Positions 6,655 through 14,434 of a stretch of DNA of 19,530 nt are shown one piece after another; position 1 is the first letter of the stretch; the number at the start of each line of letters is the position of its first letter. Position numbers and translations under genes: made by a program. Below the pieces are notes generated by a model. It had not been told where the DNA came from. It worked only from the letters and a program-made list of their open reading frames with translations, and ran no database searches. Source of the DNA: Zoogloeaceae bacterium (GTDB lineage Bacteria; Pseudomonadota; Gammaproteobacteria; Burkholderiales; Rhodocyclaceae); NCBI GenBank assembly GCA_031278735.1, contig JAITJU010000092.1:1-19530 (forward strand), written 5' to 3'.

Positions 6655-7454
6655 GTCAAACGGTGACAAAACGCCTGCGGATCATGGCGTGCATGGCGGC
6701 ATTGGCAATCGCGCCGGCCAGCGCCCAGATCATGGTGCCGGAATCCACGCACAGCAACGAGGCGGTGAGCAGCATCCGCAATCAGGCGCAGATACACACG
6801 GAACTTTCGGCGATGTATTTTCAGGTGGGCAGCATGGCGGTGGCGCTGGAAGAGGCCAATATGGCCATTACCGCCGACCCGCGCTACGCTTCGGCCTACA
6901 ATGTGCGCGCGCTGGTGCATGCCATGCTGCGCGAATTCAACATGGCGGACGCCGATTTCAAGAAAGCCCTGAGCTTTGCCCCGAACGACCCGGACATCAA
7001 CAATAATTACGGGTGGTTCCTGTGCCAGCGCGACAGGATGCAGGAATCCTTTCCCCATTTCATGATCGCCATCAAGAACCCCCTCTATGTCACGCCGGAA
7101 CGCGCCTACATCAATGCCGGCTCCTGCGCCGTCAAGGCAAACGACCTGGAAGGCGCGCGCGCCTATCTGTTGCAGGCGCTGCGCATGGTCAGGGACAGGG
7201 AAAGCCTGGCGCTGGCGCAGATGCAGCTCATTTTGCTGGCGTACAAGGAAGGCAATCTGACGGAAGCCCGCAACCGCTTGCAGGAAGTCATGCAGGCGGG
7301 CGTGACGCCGCCGCCGGACGCCCTGTGGCTGGGCATCCGGGTGGAGCACAAATTGGGGAACCTTTCGGAAGAAAAAAGTCTGGCGGCGCAGCTGAAGCGT
7401 CTGTATCCCACTTCCACGGAATACCAGGAATACCTGACGGGCAATTACGAATGA
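6651..7454 (+). CDS. pilW: PilW/PilF-like TPR protein (type IV pilus biogenesis/stability)
   Basis: This 267-residue protein has an N-terminal signal peptide (cleavage expected after PASA, about residue 25) followed by tetratricopeptide repeats from about 45 to 250. Recognisable repeat pieces are YFQVGSMAVALEEANMAITADP, NVRALVHAMLREFNMADADFKKAL and DINNNYGWFLCQRDRMQESF. The position between rlmN and rodZ is the standard place for pilF/pilW. In that family the protein is an outer-membrane lipoprotein that helps the PilQ secretin assemble. Here I see no lipobox cysteine at the predicted cleavage site, only Cys14 inside the hydrophobic core. CTGGAGGAA (6634-6642) lies about 9 bases before the ATG, and the start overlaps the rlmN stop (ATGA). 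Whether this organism makes pili cannot be judged here. Confidence 0.85.
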   Translation: MSQTVTKRLRIMACMAALAIAPASAQIMVPESTHSNEAVSSIRNQAQIHTELSAMYFQVGSMAVALEEANMAITADPRYASAYNVRALVHAMLREFNMADADFKKALSFAPNDPDINNNYGWFLCQRDRMQESFPHFMIAIKNPLYVTPERAYINAGSCAVKANDLEGARAYLLQALRMVRDRESLALAQMQLILLAYKEGNLTEARNRLQEVMQAGVTPPPDALWLGIRVEHKLGNLSEEKSLAAQLKRLYPTSTEYQEYLTGNYE

Positions 7455-8446
7455 GCAGGCCCCGCAAACTGGAGCCGGACAAGGCGTCGGTGCCGACGCC
7501 GACGACAGACCCGGAGACCGATCGCGCGGAAACGCCCGCGGGACTGCGGCACGTGCGCGAAACGCTGCAATCCCGCCTCGCGGATCAGCCGGAGCAGCCG
7601 GAGCTTCCAGAGCAAACCCCGCTGGCGGCGGAGGTACGGGTGGGCAGACAACTGAAAGCGGCGCGCGAGGCGCTGAAGCTGGAAATAAGCGACGTTGCGC
7701 AGCGCCTGTGCCTGGGCGAGCGCCAGATTGTCGCGCTGGAAAACGGCGATCTCGCCGCCCTGCCGGGAAAAGCCTTCGTGCGCGGGTTTGTCCGCAATTA
7801 CGCTCGCGCCGTCGCGCTGGAGGAAGCGCCGCTCCTGAAGGCGCTGGACGGCGTCAACGAGCTGGTCGCGCCCAAGCTGGAATTGCCGGAATCCACCCAC
7901 GTCGCCATGCCCAGCCGTCAGGATCCGGACAACCGGACTTCATGGCGGGCAATTGCCGTCGTCATCCTGTTCCTGGCCGCCATTCCGCTCTACTTCTTCT
8001 GGCCGGAGCAATCCTGGCTGCCTCGTCCATGGACGGAAGACGAACATGCCGCGCCGGAAGAATGGACGCAAGGCGAGCAGGCTTCCATCCCCGCCGACGC
8101 GCCCGCCGCGCAGGAAATTGCCGTGACCTTGCCCGCGCCCGCCGTGGAAACGCCTCCCGCCGAATCGGCGGTCGTCGCGCCGGTTCCCGCGCCGTCCGCG
8201 CCAACCGCCAGGGGTGCCGCGCAATTTTCTTTCACGCAGGAATCCTGGGTGGAGGTGCGCGACAAAAACGGCGTCGTCCTGAGTTCCCGGCAGCACGCGG
8301 CAGGCACGAGCCACGCCATTTCCGGCGCGCCGCCCCTGACGGTCGTCATCGGCAAGGCTTCCGGCGTGACGCTTACCTATCAGGGGAAGCCGGTCGCCCT
8401 GCAACCCAATGCGGAACGCGACACCGCCCGCGTCGTCTTGCCGTAA
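7451..8446 (+). CDS. rodZ: RodZ-like cytoskeletal HTH/DUF4115 protein
   Basis: This 331-residue protein shows the RodZ plan. A cytoplasmic helix-turn-helix of the Xre type (about residues 62-130; LKAAREALKLEISDVAQRL, FVRGFVRNYAR) is followed by one membrane helix (about 160-177, WRAIAVVILFLAAIPLYFFW). A proline/alanine-rich periplasmic linker (about 185-255) leads to a C-terminal beta domain (DUF4115; QFSFTQESWVEVRDKNG). RodZ links MreB filaments to the elongation machinery and maintains rod shape. The N-terminal 60 residues before the HTH are acidic, probably disordered, and longer than in E. coli. The start overlaps the pilW stop (ATGA). No clear Shine-Dalgarno site is visible, so translation is likely coupled. 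Confidence 0.92.
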   Translation: MSRPRKLEPDKASVPTPTTDPETDRAETPAGLRHVRETLQSRLADQPEQPELPEQTPLAAEVRVGRQLKAAREALKLEISDVAQRLCLGERQIVALENGDLAALPGKAFVRGFVRNYARAVALEEAPLLKALDGVNELVAPKLELPESTHVAMPSRQDPDNRTSWRAIAVVILFLAAIPLYFFWPEQSWLPRPWTEDEHAAPEEWTQGEQASIPADAPAAQEIAVTLPAPAVETPPAESAVVAPVPAPSAPTARGAAQFSFTQESWVEVRDKNGVVLSSRQHAAGTSHAISGAPPLTVVIGKASGVTLTYQGKPVALQPNAERDTARVVLP

Positions 8447-8459
8447 GCGCCCTCGTTTC

Positions 8460-9713
8460 ATGTCCCTTCATTTTTGCGGCAAACTGCCCGGCCAGGCCAA
8501 CACGCATTCCTGTCATGTCGGCGCCGTGACGCTGGGCGGCAAATCGCCGGTGGTCGTGCAATCCATGACCAACACCGATACGGCGGACGCCGCCGCCACA
8601 GCGCGTCAGTGCTTCGATCTGCATCAGGCGGGTTCCGAACTGGTGCGAATCACGGTCAATACGCCGGAGGCCGCCGCCGCCGTGCCGGAAATCCGCCAAC
8701 GACTCGATGATCTGAATTGTCCGGTGCCGCTGATTGGCGATTTTCACTACAATGGCCACCGCCTGCTCGCCGATTGTCCCGATTGCGCCCAGGCGCTGGC
8801 CAAATACCGCATCAACCCCGGCAATGTCGGATTCGGGCAAAAAAAAGACGCGCAATTCGCCGCCATGATCGAATTCGCCTGCCGCCATGAAAAGCCGGTG
8901 CGCATCGGCGTCAACTGGGGCAGCCTGGATCAGAGCGTGCTCGCCCGCCTGATGGATGAGAACAAGCAACGCCGCGCGCCCAAAAGCGCCGCGAAAATCA
9001 TGCGCGAGGCCATGCTCGCTTCCGCCCTGGAATCCGCCAGGCAGGCCGAATCGCTGGGTCTGCCCGAACAGCGCGTCATCCTTTCCTGCAAGGTTTCCGC
9101 CGCGCCGGACCTGATCGCCCTTTATCAGGCGCTCGCCAGCCGTTCCCGCTACGCCCTGCATCTGGGATTGACGGAGGCCGGCATGGGTTCCAGAGGCATC
9201 GTCGCTTCCACGGCGGCGCTGTCCGTGCTGCTGCAACAGGGCATCGGCGACACCATCCGCGTCTCGCTCACGCCGGAACCCGGCGCGTCGCGCGTCAAGG
9301 AAGTCGAAGTCGCGCAGGACATCCTGCAAAGTCTGGGGCTGCGCGATTTCACGCCGCAAGTCATCGCCTGTCCCGGCTGCGGCCGCACCGCCTCCGTTGC
9401 CTTTCAGGAACTGGCGCGGCAGGTGCAGACGTTCCTGCGCGCGCAAATGTCCGCGTGGCGCGGACAATACGCGGGCGTTGAACGTCTGCGCGTGGCGGTC
9501 ATGGGCTGCGTCGTCAATGGCCCGGGCGAATCGCGCCACGCCCATATCGGCATTTCACTTCCCGGCGCGGGCGAAACCCAGGTCGCGCCGGTCTATGAGA
9601 ACGGCGTCAAGACCGCGACCCTGAAAGGCGAGCGCATCAACGCCGAATTCCTGGAAATCATCGCCCGCTACGTCGCCCGCAATTACACGCCCAAGGAGGA
9701 TAGCCGCTCGTGA
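8460..9713 (+). CDS. ispG: 4-hydroxy-3-methylbut-2-enyl diphosphate synthase
   Basis: This 417-residue iron-sulfur enzyme converts MEcPP to HMBPP in the non-mevalonate isoprenoid (MEP) pathway. The TIM-barrel part shows KSPVVVQSMTNTDTADA, GDFHYNG and RIGVNWGSLDQ. The C-terminal [4Fe-4S] cysteines are in IACPGCGR and MGCVVNGPGE. The length matches the longer form common in betaproteobacteria. The ATG at 8460 is where homology begins; a longer frame starting at 8409 overlaps rodZ and adds a sequence without family likeness. No strong ribosome site is visible in the 13-base gap after rodZ. The stop overlaps the hisS start in GTGA. Confidence 0.95.
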   Translation: MSLHFCGKLPGQANTHSCHVGAVTLGGKSPVVVQSMTNTDTADAAATARQCFDLHQAGSELVRITVNTPEAAAAVPEIRQRLDDLNCPVPLIGDFHYNGHRLLADCPDCAQALAKYRINPGNVGFGQKKDAQFAAMIEFACRHEKPVRIGVNWGSLDQSVLARLMDENKQRRAPKSAAKIMREAMLASALESARQAESLGLPEQRVILSCKVSAAPDLIALYQALASRSRYALHLGLTEAGMGSRGIVASTAALSVLLQQGIGDTIRVSLTPEPGASRVKEVEVAQDILQSLGLRDFTPQVIACPGCGRTASVAFQELARQVQTFLRAQMSAWRGQYAGVERLRVAVMGCVVNGPGESRHAHIGISLPGAGETQVAPVYENGVKTATLKGERINAEFLEIIARYVARNYTPKEDSRS

Positions 9714-11035
9714 ACCCGTCCACACCCCAACGCCTGCAATCCATTCGCGGCATGAACGACATCCTGCCGCCGGAAGCCGCGCGCTGGGCGCGTCTCGAAG
9801 CCATCGCCGCCGATTGTCTGCGGCGTTACGGCTACCAGCCCATCCGTCTGCCCGTCGTCGAGCCGACGCCGCTGTTTACCCGCGCCATCGGCGCGGTTAC
9901 CGACATCGTGGAAAAGGAGATGTATTCCTTCGTCGACAGCCTGAACGGCGATGAACTGACGCTGCGTCCCGAAGGCACCGCAGGCTGCGCGCGCGCCGTC
10001 ATCCAGCATGGACTGGCGAATCAGTCCGCGCAGCGCCTCTATTACATGGGGCCGATGTTCCGCCATGAACGCCCGCAAAAAGGCCGTTATCGTCAGTTCC
10101 ACCAAATTGGCGTCGAAGCCTTTGGCCTGCCGGGGCCGGATGTGGATGCCGAACTGATTCTGCTGACCCGCCGCCTCTGGCGCGAACTGGGTCTGGCCGA
10201 CATTCGTCTGCAAATCAACAGCCTTGGCCAACCGGAAGAACGCGCCCGCCACCGCGCCGACCTGATCGCCTACCTCGAAGGCTTTTCGGCAAGGCTGGAT
10301 GCGGACGCCCAGCGCCGTCTGCACAGCAATCCCCTGCGCATCCTCGACAGCAAGAACCCGGAAATGCAGGACATCTGCGCGAAAGCGCCCAAACTGCTGG
10401 ATTACCTCGGCGCCGAATCCCTTGCCCATTTTGCCGACCTCCAGCGCATTCTGCGGGACGCGGACATTGATTTCGTCATCAACCCGCGTCTGGTGCGCGG
10501 ACTCGATTATTACAACCACGGCGTGTTCGAGTGGGTGACGGACAATCTTGGCGCGCAAAGCGCCGTCTGCGCGGGCGGACGCTACGACGGCCTTGTCGCG
10601 CAACTGGGCGGCAAACCCACGCCCGCCTGCGGCTTTGCGCTGGGCGTCGAGCGCCTGATGGCGTTGATTGCCGCTCATGACGGCGCAAACGCGCCGTTGC
10701 CGCCGGATGTCTATCTCGCGCATCAGGGCGGCAAGGCCAGCCGCCTCGCCTTCGACGTGGCGGAAAAACTGCGCGACGCCGGAATGGATGCGCGCCTGCA
10801 TTGCGGCGGCGGCAGTTTCAAGGCGCAGATGAAAAAAGCCGATAGCCTGGGCGCGGCATTCGCCGTTATCATTGGCGACGACGAGGCCGCCAGCGGCGAA
10901 GTGCAATTGAAGTCGCTGCGCGACGAAACGTTCGGACAGCGGCGCATGCGCGCGGACGCGCTGTCCGGCTTCATTCTCGACCATTTTTTCAACAACTCGG
11001 ATACCGGAAGGAACAACAGACATGGCGGCATATGA
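9710..11035 (+). CDS. hisS: Histidine-tRNA ligase
   Basis: This 441-residue class II aminoacyl-tRNA synthetase charges tRNA-His. Motif 2 is visible as MFRHERPQKGRYRQFHQIG, the histidine-specific stretches as LVRGLDYYNHGVFEW and CAGGRYDGL, and motif 3 as GFALGVERL. The C-terminal anticodon-binding domain follows from about residue 335. The GTG start is well supported: AAGGAGGA (9693-9700) lies 9 bases upstream and homology (QRLQSIRGMNDILPPE) begins immediately. The start overlaps the ispG stop. The last 14 bases overlap the yfgM-like gene, whose ribosome site lies inside hisS. Confidence 0.96.
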   Translation: MNPSTPQRLQSIRGMNDILPPEAARWARLEAIAADCLRRYGYQPIRLPVVEPTPLFTRAIGAVTDIVEKEMYSFVDSLNGDELTLRPEGTAGCARAVIQHGLANQSAQRLYYMGPMFRHERPQKGRYRQFHQIGVEAFGLPGPDVDAELILLTRRLWRELGLADIRLQINSLGQPEERARHRADLIAYLEGFSARLDADAQRRLHSNPLRILDSKNPEMQDICAKAPKLLDYLGAESLAHFADLQRILRDADIDFVINPRLVRGLDYYNHGVFEWVTDNLGAQSAVCAGGRYDGLVAQLGGKPTPACGFALGVERLMALIAAHDGANAPLPPDVYLAHQGGKASRLAFDVAEKLRDAGMDARLHCGGGSFKAQMKKADSLGAAFAVIIGDDEAASGEVQLKSLRDETFGQRRMRADALSGFILDHFFNNSDTGRNNRHGGI

Positions 11036-11690
11036 CTTGCAGGAACAGGAACAAATCGAAAACCTGAAAGCCTGGTGGAAACAGTACGGCAATCTGGCGA
11101 TCGGCTGCGTCTGCGCCGCGGCGATTGCCGTTGCGGGCTGGACGACCTGGAGCGGCTATCAAACGCGGCAAGACGCGCAATCCGGCGAAATCTACGCCGC
11201 CCTGCAACAGGCCATCCGCCAGAACGAGGAAATCCAGGTGCGCAGCCTGACGGGCGAACTCACGGATAAATTCGGCAATACCAGCTACGCCGCACTGGGC
11301 GTGCTCATTGCCGCCAGACATGCCGTCGGCGCGGGCGACGCCAAAACAGCCAAGGCGCAGCTTGCCTGGGCCATTGAGCACGGCAAGGATGAATTCGCCG
11401 ATATTGCCCGCCTGCGTCTGGCCGGGTTGCTGCTGGACGAAAATGAGCATGATGAAGCCATAAAACTGCTCGATCATCCGCCCGCGCCCGCCTTTGCCGC
11501 CAGCTACGCCGAATTGAAGGGCGACGTTTTCTTTGCCAAAAACGACGCAAAAGCGGCAAGAGCCGCCTGGCAGGAAGCCAAGACGCTGCTGGAAAACAAT
11601 GAGGGGAAAACCTCGGCAAGCACGGAAACCTCGATCACGCTGATGCTCTTGCAGCAAAAGATCGACGCGCTGGGCGGAGCGGCGGCCTGA
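11022..11690 (+). CDS. YfgM-like membrane-anchored TPR protein
   Basis: This 222-residue protein has a short cytoplasmic N-terminus (EQEQIENLKAWWKQYGN), one membrane helix (about 24-42) and a periplasmic helical TPR-like domain (DUF2133/TPR_21). This is the plan of E. coli YfgM, an ancillary subunit at the SecYEG translocon that works with PpiD and periplasmic chaperones. Its position between hisS and bamB is the conserved one. GGAAGGA (11006-11012) precedes the ATG by 9 bases and lies in the end of hisS. The stop overlaps the bamB start (TGATG). In sequence the family is variable, so the assignment leans partly on gene order. Confidence 0.9.
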   Translation: MAAYDLQEQEQIENLKAWWKQYGNLAIGCVCAAAIAVAGWTTWSGYQTRQDAQSGEIYAALQQAIRQNEEIQVRSLTGELTDKFGNTSYAALGVLIAARHAVGAGDAKTAKAQLAWAIEHGKDEFADIARLRLAGLLLDENEHDEAIKLLDHPPAPAFAASYAELKGDVFFAKNDAKAARAAWQEAKTLLENNEGKTSASTETSITLMLLQQKIDALGGAAA

Positions 11691-12841
11691 TGCGCGCCTG
11701 GCTCAATTCCACGCGCCGCCTCGCTCTGGCGGCCTGCCTCATCCCGCTGTGCGGTTGTTCCTCGCTGAATCCCTTTGCCAAATCTTCGCCCAAAATGGCG
11801 GAACTGGCGCCCGTCGAGGCGACGGCGACGCTGGTCATTGACTGGGAGTATTCCATCGGCAAGGCCGGCGCCTTCGTGTTTTATCCTGCCGTCGCGGGTG
11901 ACGCCATTTTCGTCGCCGCCGCCGACGGCAGTCTTGCCCGCCTGGAAAACGGCGTCGAAAAATGGCGCGTCAAAACCGGAAAACCGCTTTCCGCGGGCGT
12001 GGGCAGCGACGGCGAACTGGTTGTCGCGGGAACGCGCAAGGGCGAGGTGCTGGCCTTTTCCGCCAGGGACGGCGCGCTGTTGTGGCAATCCGCCGTCAGC
12101 AGCGAAATCCTCGCGCCGCCCCTGGTGGAAGAGGGTTTGGTGATCGTCCGCAGCGGCGACCATCACATCACCGCCTTCGATAACGAAGGCCAGCAGAAAT
12201 GGTTTTTCCAACGCCCAACGCCCAGTCTGTCGCTGCGCGGCGCGGCGCCCATGCTGCCCGCGGAAGCCTTTGTCCTGACGGGCTTTCCCGGCGGAAAGCT
12301 GGTGGCCGTCTCCAAACAGAATGGCGTGTCGCTCTGGGAAGGCACGGTAGCCCTGCCCAAGGGCGCGACCGAACTGGAACGCATTGCCGACGTCATCGCG
12401 CCGCCCGCCGCTTCCGGCTCGGTCGTCTGCGCCGCCGCTTTTCAGGGGCGCGTCACCTGCTTCGATTTCGCGCAGGAAGGCAACCTCCTGTGGTCGCGCG
12501 ACATCTCCTCGCATACCGGACTGACGCTGGATAATGCCAGCGTCTATGTCACAGACGATGAAAGCGTCCTGCACGCGCTGAATCTGGCTTCCGGCAGCAG
12601 CCGCTGGAAAATGGACAAACTTCTGCGCCGCAAGCTCTCCGCGCCGCAATCCCTGGGAAATTACCTGGTTGTCGGCGACACGGCGGGCTATCTGCACATC
12701 ATGAACAAGGCCGATGGCGCGCTAGCCGGACGTCTGAAGACCGACGGAAGTCCGATTGTCGTCGCGCCGCTTCGACTTTCCAACAATCGCCTGCTGCTGC
12801 AAACCCAGGCCGGACGCATCTACGGCCTGAGCGCGCGCTGA
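11690..12841 (+). CDS. bamB: Outer-membrane protein assembly factor BamB
   Basis: This 383-residue lipoprotein is a subunit of the BAM complex that folds beta-barrel proteins into the outer membrane. The N-terminus has a lipoprotein signal peptide with lipobox LCGC, modified at Cys23. The rest is a PQQ-like eight-bladed beta-propeller, seen as repeated DG.L.W/ENGVEKWR-type elements: ARLENGVEKWRVKTGKPL, FSARDGALLWQSAV, FDNEGQQKWFF, NLASGSSRWKM. Length is typical. It overlaps the YfgM-like stop and follows in the same operon. In many proteobacteria the GTPase gene der comes next; here ruvB follows instead. Confidence 0.95.
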   Translation: MRAWLNSTRRLALAACLIPLCGCSSLNPFAKSSPKMAELAPVEATATLVIDWEYSIGKAGAFVFYPAVAGDAIFVAAADGSLARLENGVEKWRVKTGKPLSAGVGSDGELVVAGTRKGEVLAFSARDGALLWQSAVSSEILAPPLVEEGLVIVRSGDHHITAFDNEGQQKWFFQRPTPSLSLRGAAPMLPAEAFVLTGFPGGKLVAVSKQNGVSLWEGTVALPKGATELERIADVIAPPAASGSVVCAAAFQGRVTCFDFAQEGNLLWSRDISSHTGLTLDNASVYVTDDESVLHALNLASGSSRWKMDKLLRRKLSAPQSLGNYLVVGDTAGYLHIMNKADGALAGRLKTDGSPIVVAPLRLSNNRLLLQTQAGRIYGLSAR

Positions 12842-12855
12842 ACGCCCGACCGAGC

Positions 12856-13932
12856 ATGATCGAAACCGATGACCTGGCGCGGACGGCGCCGGAAGACCGC
12901 CTGATTGCGCCGCGCGCCTCCGGCGCGGAGGAAGCGCAGGAGCGCGCCCTGCGTCCCAGGCGGCTGGCCGAATATACCGGGCAGAGCCGCATCCGCGCGC
13001 AACTGGAAATTTTCATCCAGGCGGCGCGCGGACGCGGCGAGTCGCTCGATCATGTCCTGCTGTTTGGCCCGCCGGGTCTGGGCAAGACCACGCTGGCGCA
13101 CATCCTGGCGCAGGAAATGGGCGTCAATCTGCGCCAGACCTCCGGCCCGGTGCTGGAACGCGCGGGCGATCTGGCGGCGATCCTGACCAACCTGGAAGCG
13201 CGCGACATTTTGTTCATCGACGAAATTCACCGCCTTTCCCCCGTGGTGGAAGAAATCCTCTATCCGGCGCTGGAGGATTTTCAGATCGACCTCCTGATTG
13301 GCGAAGGCCCCGCCGCGCGTTCGGTGAAAATCGACTTGCCGCCCTTCACCCTGGTGGGCGCGACGACCCGCGCCGGGATGCTCACCAACCCCCTGCTCGA
13401 CCGCTTTGGCATCGTCGCCCGTCTGGAATTTTATTCCGCCGAAGAGTTGCGGCAGATTGTCCTGCGCTCGGCGCGGCTCCTCAACGCCGCCATAGACGCG
13501 GAAGGCGCGCTGGAAATCGCCCGCCGCGCCCGGGGAACGCCGCGCGTCGCCAACCGTCTGCTGCGCCGGGTGCGCGATTACGCCGAAGTCAAGGCGGATG
13601 GCCGCATCGTCCGCGAGGTTGCCGACGCCGCCCTGCAAATGCTGGAAGTCGATACGCTGGGGCTTGACACGATGGACAGAAAACTGCTTTCCGCCATCAT
13701 CGAAAAATTCGCGGGCGGCCCGGTCGGCGTGGATAACCTTGCCGCAGCCATCGGCGAGTCCCGCGACACCATAGAAGACGTGCTCGAACCCTACCTGATT
13801 CAGCAAGGCTACCTGCAACGCACATTGCGTGGCCGCGTGGCGACGCCCGAGATTTACCGGCACATGGGACTGACGGCGGCGCCGGGAACGACGGACGGCA
13901 AAGCCGCCAGAAATGGCGGTTCTGTCCGGTAA
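12856..13932 (+). CDS. ruvB: Holliday junction branch-migration ATPase RuvB
   Basis: This 358-residue AAA+ motor drives Holliday junction migration together with RuvA. Walker A is GPPGLGKTT (residues 71-79), Walker B is DILFIDEIHR (DEIH at 122-125) and sensor 1 is GATTRAG. The arginine-finger region TNPLLDRFG is present, and the C-terminal winged-helix domain ends at ATPEIYRHMGL. About 18 residues of glycine- and lysine-containing tail follow. It lies 14 bases after bamB with no good ribosome site. ruvA and ruvC, its usual neighbours, are not in the window, so the gene has been separated from them. Confidence 0.96.
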   Translation: MIETDDLARTAPEDRLIAPRASGAEEAQERALRPRRLAEYTGQSRIRAQLEIFIQAARGRGESLDHVLLFGPPGLGKTTLAHILAQEMGVNLRQTSGPVLERAGDLAAILTNLEARDILFIDEIHRLSPVVEEILYPALEDFQIDLLIGEGPAARSVKIDLPPFTLVGATTRAGMLTNPLLDRFGIVARLEFYSAEELRQIVLRSARLLNAAIDAEGALEIARRARGTPRVANRLLRRVRDYAEVKADGRIVREVADAALQMLEVDTLGLDTMDRKLLSAIIEKFAGGPVGVDNLAAAIGESRDTIEDVLEPYLIQQGYLQRTLRGRVATPEIYRHMGLTAAPGTTDGKAARNGGSVR

Positions 13933-13943
13933 CTGGTATCATC

Positions 13944-13968
13944 GGGCGGTTTCTGTCCGCCGCGGCGG
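13944..13968 (+). promoter_or_regulatory. GC-rich inverted repeat in the leader of the ACT-domain gene
   Basis: GGCGG (13945-13949) can pair with CCGCC (13957-13961) across a 7-base loop. The CCGCC arm is followed at once by GCGGCGG (13962-13968), which offers a competing partner. The ribosome-site candidate GGAG (13974-13977) is just downstream. No T-run follows, so it is not a rho-independent terminator. It may be a leader structure or only GC-rich chance. Confidence 0.3.
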
Positions 13969-13989
13969 CATTCGGAGATTCCTGTCATC

Positions 13990-14418
13990 ATGGCTGTTCC
14001 GCAACTGAGCGTTTTTCTGGAAAACCGGCCAGGGCACATGAAACGCATCCTCGACGCGCTTGAGGTCGCCCGCGTCAATGTGCTCGGCTATTCGGCCTCG
14101 GACACCGGCGACTACGGGATCGCGCGCTTCATTCTGGACAAGCCGGAAGCGGCGCTCGACGTGCTGCGGGCGATCGGATGCGCCGTCACGCTGACGGAAG
14201 TGCTGTGCGTCCACCTGCACAACAAGCCCGGAGAACTGGCGCGCGTCATCGGGGCGATTGCGGACGCGGGAATCAACGTGCAGTACAGTTATTCCCTGAT
14301 TTCCAACGTAATCGCCATCTACGCGGACGACATCAAATCCACGGAAGCGGCCTTGCGGCGCCAGCCGATTGAACTTCTTTCCCTGGACGCCATCGCGTTG
14401 CAATTCCCGCCCGAATGA
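13990..14418 (+). CDS. Tandem ACT-domain protein
   Basis: This 142-residue protein consists of two ACT domains and nothing else (about residues 4-65 and 70-138). Each opens with the typical strand-loop-helix: LSVFLENRPGHMKRILDALEVARVNVLGYSASD, then LCVHLHNKPGELARVIGAIADAGINVQYSYS. ACT domains bind amino acids or related small ligands and work as allosteric sensors. Stand-alone double-ACT proteins often sit next to phenylacetate-CoA ligase-type genes, as here. A regulatory or sensory link with that enzyme is inference. GGAG (13974-13977) lies 12 bases before the ATG, which is slightly long. The next gene starts 16 bases after the stop. Confidence 0.88.
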   Translation: MAVPQLSVFLENRPGHMKRILDALEVARVNVLGYSASDTGDYGIARFILDKPEAALDVLRAIGCAVTLTEVLCVHLHNKPGELARVIGAIADAGINVQYSYSLISNVIAIYADDIKSTEAALRRQPIELLSLDAIALQFPPE

Positions 14419-14434
14419 GCGGACAGAACGCCTT

